From: Variovorax sp. WDL1
Lineage (GTDB): Bacteria; Pseudomonadota; Gammaproteobacteria; Burkholderiales; Burkholderiaceae_C
Direction of reading: 5' to 3'
DNA length: 45,730 nt
Assembly: GCF_001541225.1 (NCBI RefSeq)
Contig: NZ_LMTS01000274.1
Location: forward strand, 1-45,730
Shown one piece after another: positions 40,448 to 45,730 of this stretch (positions within the stretch are counted from its first letter, which is position 1; each line of letters starts with the position of its first letter). Both the position numbers and the translations under genes were made by a program. The notes below the pieces were generated by a model. That model searched no databases. It was not told the DNA's origin and worked only from the letters and a program-made list of their open reading frames with translations.

Positions 40448-41392
40448 TTATTTGATTCGGCTAACAGTCGTTTTTCGACTTTTTGCGAGTGGCGCCAGGT
40501 AGGGGGAAGGTGTTGCGAAGTCGGCCACACGCATCACGTACGACTGCATGGCCTGCAAAAGTGTGCGACCGTCATCGACGCGCTGGAAGAAGTAGTAGTT
40601 CAGACTCGGAAGAGGCGGATCGCTCTTCAGTGAGACCAGGGCACCCTGTTCGACCCATGGCTTCATGAACTGCATTGGAAGGAAACTTATTCCCATGTCC
40701 GCAAGCACCAGCGCAACGATGGCCATGAGGCTGTTGCAGCCAAGCGTGCGATGCATCGTGATGCCTTGCTCCGCAGACCATGCTTCGATAGCACGGGTCA
40801 GCCCCGAGCCTTCTGTCATGGTGATCACCGGATGCTTTTCGAGGTCTGCCTTTCGCAGCAGCTTCCTGGCCGAAATCCGCGCTGGCGATGCGACCCACGT
40901 GAACTCCACCCGACCGATGACGTCTCCCATGACATGCGCACCCTGGCCAGGACCGGGAGCGACCGAAAAATCGAGCTCGCCCCGCTGAACCTTTCGCTCC
41001 AGGTTACGCGCCAAGTCGACGTAGGGCTCGAGCACCAAGGCCGGATGGTCCTGATTGACGAGCCGGGTGAAATCAGGGAGCCATGTCAGCGAAACCAGTT
41101 CGCTCACCCCGAACCTGCAGACGCCCGCCATGCTGGTGGATGCCAGGACCTCGCTTTGAAACTGGTCTTTGAGATTGAGCATCTTGCCGGCCAGTGGTAC
41201 CAGCCTGTGGCCGGCCTCTGTCAATTGCGCCCGCTTGCTGGATCGATCAAAGAGCTGGGCGCCTATTGACTCTTCAAGCTCCACGATTCGCTTCGACAAG
41301 GAAGACTGCGTCACGTGGAGACGGGCCGCGGCAATGCTGAAGCTGCCCAGGTTGGCGGCCCAATAGAAGGCTTCGATCTCCTTGAGTGTCAT
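40448..41392 (-). CDS. LysR-family transcriptional regulator
   Basis: A 314-residue LysR regulator. The N-terminal DNA-binding domain shows FYWAANLGSFSIAAARLHVT followed by QSSLSKRIVELEESIGAQLF, the standard LysR helix-turn-helix; the effector domain follows. The start MTLKEIEAF at 41392 matches the family; an ATG at 41467 would add 25 non-conserved residues. It is transcribed in the same direction as, and 59 bp before, the Bug gene, so it may be the first gene of the operon rather than divergent from it, an uncommon layout for LysR. Target is inferred. Confidence 0.9.
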   Translation of the reverse strand: MTLKEIEAFYWAANLGSFSIAAARLHVTQSSLSKRIVELEESIGAQLFDRSSKRAQLTEAGHRLVPLAGKMLNLKDQFQSEVLASTSMAGVCRFGVSELVSLTWLPDFTRLVNQDHPALVLEPYVDLARNLERKVQRGELDFSVAPGPGQGAHVMGDVIGRVEFTWVASPARISARKLLRKADLEKHPVITMTEGSGLTRAIEAWSAEQGITMHRTLGCNSLMAIVALVLADMGISFLPMQFMKPWVEQGALVSLKSDPPLPSLNYYFFQRVDDGRTLLQAMQSYVMRVADFATPSPYLAPLAKSRKTTVSRIK

Positions 41393-41779
41393 GGCGTCGC
41401 TGCGTAGTGCATCGGCTGAGGTCTTGCTAGAGTTTGAATCCCAGAACACCTTACACCAAGGACCCACGTCAAACCGAGTGGTTGGAGCACCGATGTCGGC
41501 TCCCGGTCAGAGCTAGCCTTCACTCGTTGAGGCGCGAGCGGCGGCTCATGGCCGGCTGTAGCCGGTCGGCGCGTTTCCTGGTCCCGACCGATGATGGTCC
41601 AGGCTCTCGCCGCGGCGTTTGCGGATTTATTGACGCGTTTGGGAAATTGATAGCTCAGAACACTCGACGCCTTTCACCCCCCCCGGGAATACCCGCAAAG
41701 AAATTTTCCCAAATCTTGCCTACATTCCTTGTATGCAAGATCTCTTTTGTCTTGCATGCAACCATCACGGAGACAAGGA
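41393..41779. other. Divergent intergenic region between LysR and the DctA-like gene
   Basis: About 387 bp. The right part holds two GntR-type sites (41728-41762). The left part includes CCGGCT/AGCCGG as an inverted repeat (41552-41565) within GC-rich sequence reminiscent of degenerate intergenic repeats of Burkholderiales; I cannot prove this. No gene is supported. Confidence 0.45.
41728..41762. promoter_or_regulatory. Tandem GntR-type operator-like sites upstream of the DctA-like gene
   Basis: Two related sites, CTTGTATGCAAG (41728-41739) and CTTGCATGCAAC (41751-41762, core TTGCATGCAA a perfect palindrome), lie 23 bp apart and 17-52 bp upstream of the transporter start. FCD-type GntR regulators often bind such TTG-N-A-T-N-CAA palindromes. 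A GntR gene follows the transporter. Confidence 0.5.
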
Positions 41780-43123
41780 ATGCCACGTTTCGCCAAATCG
41801 CTCTTCGGTCAGGTGGTCATCGCGCTGGTGCTCGGCGTGGCGGCGGGCCTGTTCTTCCCCGACTTCGCCGTCAAGCTCAAGCCGCTGGGCGACGGCTTCA
41901 TCAAGCTGATCAAGATGATCATCCCGGTACTGGTCTTCTGCGTGGTGGTGCACGGCATCGCCGGCGCGGGTGACCTCAAGCGTGTGGGCCGGGTAGGCGT
42001 CAAGGCGCTGATCTACTTCGAGGTGCTGACCACCATTGCGCTGGCCATGGGCCTGGTGCTGGCCTTCGTGTTCAAGCCTGGCGTGGGCATGAATGTGGAC
42101 CCGCGCGCGCTCGACCCGGCGGCAATGAGCGCCTATGCGTCGAATGCCGACAAGCTCACCAGCGGCGGCACGGTCGAGTTCCTGATGAAGCTGATCCCGA
42201 CCACGGTGGTGAACGCGTTCGCCACCGGCGACGTGCTGCAGGTGCTGCTGTTCGCCGTGTTGTTCGGCTGCGCGCTGGCGCTTCTCGGCGACCTCGGCAA
42301 GCCGGTGGCCACGGTGGTGGATTCGCTGTCGCTCGTGCTCTTCAAGATCATGGGCATCATCATCAAGCTGGCGCCGCTGGGCGTGCTGGGCGCCATCGCC
42401 TTCACCGTGGGCAAGTACGGAATCGGCTCGCTCAAGCAACTGGGCATGCTGGTGGTGCTGTTCTATGCCTCGGTGCTCGTCTTCGTGTTCGTGATCCTCG
42501 GCTTCGTGATGAGGCTTTCGGGCTTCAGCCTGATCAAGCTGCTGCGTTACCTGCGCGAGGAGCTCACCATCGTCTTTGCGACCACCTCTTCGGACAGCGT
42601 GCTGCCCCAGATCATGGCCAAGCTGCGCCACATGGGCATCCGCGACTCGACGGTGGGCCTGGTGATCCCGACCGGCTATTCCTTCAACCTCGACGCCTTC
42701 TCGATCTACATCACGCTGGCGGCCGTGTTCATCGCGCAGGCGACCAACACGCCGATCTCGATGTCGGACCTGCTGGCGATCCTCGCGATAGCGCTGGTCA
42801 CGTCCAAGGGTGCGCACGGCGTGCCGGGCTCGGCCATCGTGGTGCTGGCCGCGACACTGCAGGCGATTCCCGCTATTCCCGCGATCGGGCTGGTGCTTGT
42901 GCTGTCGGTGGACTGGTTCATGGGCATCGCCCGCGCGCTCGGCAACCTGATCGGCAACTGCGTGGCCACGGTCGCGATCGCGGCATGGGAAGGCGACATC
43001 GACCGCGAGCGTGCCCGTGCGGTGCTCGACGGCACCCACTCGCCGGAAGACGAGCCGCTGGCCGAGCCCGACTCGCCGGTCGCCGCCGCACACGCAGTCC
43101 AGGCCGCACATCCGGCACACTAG
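41780..43123 (+). CDS. dctA: Dicarboxylate/amino acid:cation symporter (DctA-like, DAACS family)
   Basis: A 447-residue membrane transporter of the DctA/GltP family. Features are KLIKMIIPVLVFCVVVHGIA, the serine-rich signature FATTSSDSVLPQIMAKLRHM, VIPTGYSFNLDAFSIYITLA and VTSKGAHGVPGSAIVVLAAT. Multiple hydrophobic helices span the protein, with a hydrophilic C-terminal tail. It would import C4-dicarboxylates with protons or sodium. The ATG at 41780 has GGAGAC upstream and AAGGA directly adjacent; an earlier ATG (41729) would place the start in the operator sites. It is followed by a GntR gene that may regulate it. Confidence 0.88.
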   Translation: MPRFAKSLFGQVVIALVLGVAAGLFFPDFAVKLKPLGDGFIKLIKMIIPVLVFCVVVHGIAGAGDLKRVGRVGVKALIYFEVLTTIALAMGLVLAFVFKPGVGMNVDPRALDPAAMSAYASNADKLTSGGTVEFLMKLIPTTVVNAFATGDVLQVLLFAVLFGCALALLGDLGKPVATVVDSLSLVLFKIMGIIIKLAPLGVLGAIAFTVGKYGIGSLKQLGMLVVLFYASVLVFVFVILGFVMRLSGFSLIKLLRYLREELTIVFATTSSDSVLPQIMAKLRHMGIRDSTVGLVIPTGYSFNLDAFSIYITLAAVFIAQATNTPISMSDLLAILAIALVTSKGAHGVPGSAIVVLAATLQAIPAIPAIGLVLVLSVDWFMGIARALGNLIGNCVATVAIAAWEGDIDRERARAVLDGTHSPEDEPLAEPDSPVAAAHAVQAAHPAH

Positions 43124-43191
43124 CGCGCCATGAGCCGCACGGCCGCCCCGAAGGCGAATCGCACCGCAGCCGTAGGCGAAGGTACTCCACC

Positions 43192-43890
43192 ATGACCGAC
43201 GTCACCCCCACCACCATCGCCGCGCGCGTGGTCGAAGCCATCCTCGCCCAGAAGCTCGCGCCCGGCGAGCGCCTCGGCGAGCAGCAGCTCGCGGAGAACT
43301 TCGGCGTCAGCCGCACCATGGTGCGCGAGGCGCTGATGCAGTTGCAGGCGCGGGGCTTCGTCGAGGTGCAGTCGCGCCGCGGCTGGTATGTGGTGGAGCC
43401 CTCTGCCGAGGAGGCGCGCGATGCCTTCGCCGCGCGCCGCATCATCGAGGCAGGCATCCTGGCCGAGTCGGGGCGGCCGCTGTCGAAGGTGATCCGCAAA
43501 CTGCGCGAGCACATCGCGGACGAGAAGCGCGCCATCGCCGGCGCCGACGCCGCGACCCGTGCCTTCCTGCTGGCCGACTTCCACGTCTGCCTGGCCGACC
43601 AGATGGGCCACCGGCTGCTGTGCGACGTGCTGCGCGACCTCACGGCGCGCACCACGCTGGCGGCCACGCTGTTCCAGTCGACGCACGAGGCGGGGCAGTC
43701 CTGCGCCGAGCATGCGGCCATCGTCGCCGCGCTCGAGGCGGGCGAGATGAAGCGCGCTCGCCAGCTGATGCTGGACCACATCGGCAATGTCGAGGAGGCG
43801 CTGGAGGCCGAGGTCGCCGCCAGCCCTGCTGCCGACGAGCGCCTGCGCGCCACGCTGGCGCCCGTGGCGCTGCCACGGGCCACACGCTGA
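43192..43890 (+). CDS. GntR-family (FadR/FCD) transcriptional regulator
   Basis: A 232-residue GntR regulator. The N-terminal winged helix shows GERLGEQQLAENFGVSRTMV and REALMQLQARGFVEVQSRRG, with an FCD-type helical C-terminal domain carrying a His-rich metal/ligand site (ADFHVCLADQMGHRLL and SCAEHAAIVAALEAG). The ATG at 43192 is chosen; a longer frame lies within the transporter gene. It is 68 bp after the DctA-like gene and probably binds the paired palindromes upstream of it in response to a dicarboxylate. The following permease is 85 bp downstream. Confidence 0.9.
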   Translation: MTDVTPTTIAARVVEAILAQKLAPGERLGEQQLAENFGVSRTMVREALMQLQARGFVEVQSRRGWYVVEPSAEEARDAFAARRIIEAGILAESGRPLSKVIRKLREHIADEKRAIAGADAATRAFLLADFHVCLADQMGHRLLCDVLRDLTARTTLAATLFQSTHEAGQSCAEHAAIVAALEAGEMKRARQLMLDHIGNVEEALEAEVAASPAADERLRATLAPVALPRATR

Positions 43891-43975
43891 CCACCGGCCT
43901 CGCCACACCGGCGGCGCCGGCACGGGCTACCCGCTGACAGGTCCATGGCCCAGCCTCGGCTACAGTCGCCGGGCC

Positions 43976-45040
43976 ATGAATTCACCCGAACTGCAGCGCG
44001 CGGTCTTCCTCTTCCTGCTGGCAGCCGTGACGGTCGCCTTCTTCTGGATCCTGCTGCCCTTCTTCGGCGCGGTGCTCTGGGCCGTGGCGCTGGCCATCCT
44101 GTTCACCCCGCTCTACAAGCGGCTGCTCAAGCGCATGCCGGGGCGCCGCAACCTGGCGGCGCTGGCCACACTGGCGATCTGCCTGGTGATCGTGATCATC
44201 CCGCTGGCGATGGTGACGGTCTCGCTGGTGCAGGAAGCCTCGCTGGTAACGCAGCGCATCCGCACGGGCGAGATCAACTTCGCGCGCTACTTCCAGCAGG
44301 TCCTCGGCGCCTTGCCGCAGTGGCTGCTCAACCTGCTGGAGCGCTTCGGCCTGGGCAACATGGAGGCGATGCTGTCCCGGATCGCGCAGGGCGCCGCCCA
44401 GACCGGCCAGCTGGTCGCCACGCAGGCGCTCAACATCGGGCAGAACACCTTCGATTTCGTGGTGAGCTTCGCGCTGATGCTCTACATGCTTTATTTCCTG
44501 CTGCGCGACGGCACCGCGCTGTCGAAGCTCATCCGCGAGGCGCTGCCGATGGCGCGGCCGCACACGCACTACCTGCTCAACAAGTTCACGACGGTGATCC
44601 GCGCCACCGTCAAGGGCAACGTCGCAGTGGCCGCCGTGCAGGGCGCGCTGGGGGGGCTGGCCTTCTGGGTGCTGGGCGTGCAGGGCGCGCTGTTGTGGGC
44701 GGCGTTGATGGCCTTTCTCTCGCTGCTGCCCGCGGTCGGGGCGGCACTGATCTGGCTGCCGGTGGCCATCTACTTCCTGGCGACCGGCCACGTCTGGGAA
44801 GGCGTGGCGCTGATCGTCTTCGGCGTGGTGGTGATCGGCCTGGTCGACAACGTGCTGCGCCCGATCCTGGTGGGCAAGGACACGCAGATGCCCGACTACA
44901 TCGTGCTGATGTCCACGGTGGGCGGCATGGCGCTGTTCGGGGTGAACGGCTTCGTCATCGGGCCGGTGGTTGCGGCGCTTTTCATGGCGGCCTGGGACCT
45001 GTTCGCTTCGTCGAACGAGGAGGCTGCGGGGCAGCCGTAA
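43976..45040 (+). CDS. AI-2E/PerM-family permease
   Basis: A 354-residue membrane protein of the AI-2E transporter/PerM (YdiK-like) family. It has about seven hydrophobic segments, starting with AVFLFLLAAVTVAFFWILLP, and the conserved LYFLLRDG, GNVAVAAVQGALGG and ALIWLPVAIYFLATG, then DNVLRPILVGKDTQMPDYIV. The ATG at 43976 starts the first helix; an in-frame extension runs back into the GntR gene. Family members are annotated as autoinducer exporters or Na+/H+ antiporters, but the substrate of most is unknown. Confidence 0.88.
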   Translation: MNSPELQRAVFLFLLAAVTVAFFWILLPFFGAVLWAVALAILFTPLYKRLLKRMPGRRNLAALATLAICLVIVIIPLAMVTVSLVQEASLVTQRIRTGEINFARYFQQVLGALPQWLLNLLERFGLGNMEAMLSRIAQGAAQTGQLVATQALNIGQNTFDFVVSFALMLYMLYFLLRDGTALSKLIREALPMARPHTHYLLNKFTTVIRATVKGNVAVAAVQGALGGLAFWVLGVQGALLWAALMAFLSLLPAVGAALIWLPVAIYFLATGHVWEGVALIVFGVVVIGLVDNVLRPILVGKDTQMPDYIVLMSTVGGMALFGVNGFVIGPVVAALFMAAWDLFASSNEEAAGQP

Positions 45041-45065
45041 TACGCACCAAGAGAAGCCCCGCAGC
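45023..45065. terminator. Inverted repeat at the end of the PerM-family gene
   Basis: GCTGCGGGGC (45023-45032) and GCCCCGCAGC (45056-45065) are perfect 10-bp complements with a 23-base loop, spanning the stop codon. No T-tract follows. It may act as a terminator or mRNA-stabilising hairpin. Confidence 0.35.
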
Positions 45066-45179
45066 GCTCAACGAACGGCTTCAGCTGGAATGCCTCCCGG
45101 CCCGGTCGGCATCGGAGCACGGTCGAAGCCGGTGCGCATGACCACGATGCGATGAAAGCCGTCAGCGATATTGCCCGGC

Positions 45180-45196
45180 CTAGGGATATGCCCTAG
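45180..45196. promoter_or_regulatory. Inverted repeat CTAGGG-N5-CCCTAG upstream of the lipoprotein gene
   Basis: A perfect 6-bp inverted repeat with a 5-base spacer lies 85-101 bp before the lipoprotein start. Position and size fit a response-regulator or other dimeric operator. The binding protein is not known. Confidence 0.4.
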
Positions 45197-45280
45197 ATCT
45201 TTGGTTCTACACATATTGGTGGACGACACTCAAAATGGCAGCTGTATAACGTCTAAGTTCTCTCTTCTAGGGGGTTGGAT

Positions 45281-45730
45281 ATGCCAACTGCCTCGCCGCC
45301 ATTTCCCCGGGCTTCAGGCTTCAGGTGGATCGCCTTGTGGGCGCCACTGGTGATCACGGCCTGCGGCGGCGGCAGCGACAGTGGCGTGGCAACTACCGGT
45401 CTGCCCGGCTCCGCGGCCGGCACCACCGATACCTCCGCGCCTGCCCCGGCCCCGGCACCCGGGAACGGTGAAAGCGGGATCGCTCCGGCAGTCGCCGCAT
45501 TGGCGGCCGGCATCGCAGACCCCTCCTCGCCCCCCACTGCCACCGATGCCGACGCCAAGGCTTCGCTCGTCAGGGCACGCAAGGCCGTCAAGACGCCCGA
45601 GGACATCGCCCGGCAGCGCGAACTGGAGCGGGACCGCCCCGCGCCAGTCGACCGTGGTCCTGGCGCGGCCGGCGAGCCGACGACGGCAACGAGCACCATC
45701 ACGAGTGAGGCGGCGGCCGCGGCGGCCGCT
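45281..45730 (+). CDS. Putative lipoprotein, cut off by the window edge
   Basis: A 5' fragment of 150 codons, open to the end of the window. It starts with a signal region (FRWIALWAPLVITACGGGSD), with the lipobox cysteine in ITACGGG, followed by a long low-complexity stretch rich in Ala, Pro, Thr and Ser (linker). A GGGGG tract lies near the ATG at 45281. The linker suggests a surface or periplasmic protein whose functional domain lies beyond the window. Its family cannot be recognised from this part. Confidence 0.7.
   Translation, partial: MPTASPPFPRASGFRWIALWAPLVITACGGGSDSGVATTGLPGSAAGTTDTSAPAPAPAPGNGESGIAPAVAALAAGIADPSSPPTATDADAKASLVRARKAVKTPEDIARQRELERDRPAPVDRGPGAAGEPTTATSTITSEAAAAAAA

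Noticed and set aside
40466..40484. Hairpin AGTCG-TTTTT-CGACT followed by T's
   Set aside because: It looks like an intrinsic terminator on the plus strand, but it lies inside the 3' end of the minus-strand LysR gene and there is no plus-strand gene before it to terminate.
41434..41973. Plus-strand frame of 179 codons overlapping the DctA-like start
   Set aside because: It covers the operator region and the first part of the transporter gene in another frame; no motif.
1..45730. CRISPR arrays, tRNA or rRNA genes, insertion sequences
   Set aside because: No spaced repeats, no tRNA-like cloverleaf, no rRNA sequence and no transposase frame was recognised.

Overview
The window looks like a chromosomal segment from a high-GC betaproteobacterium of the order Burkholderiales (Comamonadaceae or Alcaligenaceae type). 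The main reason is six separate Bug/TctC-family periplasmic solute-binding proteins, a family strongly expanded in that order, together with dense co-directional catabolic operons. I see no tRNA, rRNA, CRISPR array or intact mobile element.

Layout. 1-3294: a LysR regulator divergent from a Bug protein and a HisC-like aminotransferase. 3295-3742: an internally deleted M20 amidohydrolase remnant and a hairpin. 3743-14784 (minus strand, read from 14784 downwards): an eleven-gene operon of two Bug proteins, a ThDP-dependent 2-oxo acid decarboxylase-like enzyme, an aldehyde dehydrogenase, and an hpa-like meta-cleavage set (two FAH-family HpaG proteins, HpaE, a LigA/LigB extradiol dioxygenase, HpaH), closing with a third Bug protein. 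15105-15869: an IclR regulator. 15925-24384 (plus strand): a Rieske oxygenase operon (reductase, alpha, dihydrodiol dehydrogenase-like SDR, beta, a 58-residue protein, class II aldolase/adducin-family protein, GabD-like dehydrogenase, flavin monooxygenase) ending in an hpaI aldolase gene truncated at both ends. 24385-29363 (minus): an AhpD-like protein, then a TetR-controlled operon of Bug, FAD/NAD oxidoreductase, an alpha/beta-hydrolase-cupin fusion and a CDO-like cupin. 29505-31328: the TetR gene and a broken MFS efflux gene. 31675-33348: a divergent AraC/isochorismatase pair. 33396-41392 (minus): LysR, Bug, 2-hydroxyacid dehydrogenase, RraA-family aldolase, YdiJ-like FAD/Fe-S dehydrogenase and a B3-like metallo-beta-lactamase-fold protein. 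41780-45730: DctA-like transporter, GntR, AI-2E/PerM-family permease and the start of a lipoprotein, which read as ordinary chromosomal genes.

How it works together. The strongest new signal is a 15-bp inverted repeat, GTCC-R-N5-Y-GGAC, found twice at the promoter of the minus-strand hpa-like operon and three times at the promoter of the Rieske operon. The IclR gene lies between them. In both promoters one copy swallows the -10 hexamer in the same register, and a second copy sits exactly 20 bp further downstream. I infer that one IclR protein switches both operons as a single aromatic-catabolic regulon. The Rieske operon would supply a dihydroxylated aromatic acid, LigAB would open the ring, HpaE/G/H would process the product, and GabD would oxidise a semialdehyde end product. 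hpaF and hpaBC are not in the window and hpaI is broken, so either the aldolase step has moved to another protein (the class II aldolase-family gene at 20012 is a candidate) or the true substrate is not homoprotocatechuate.
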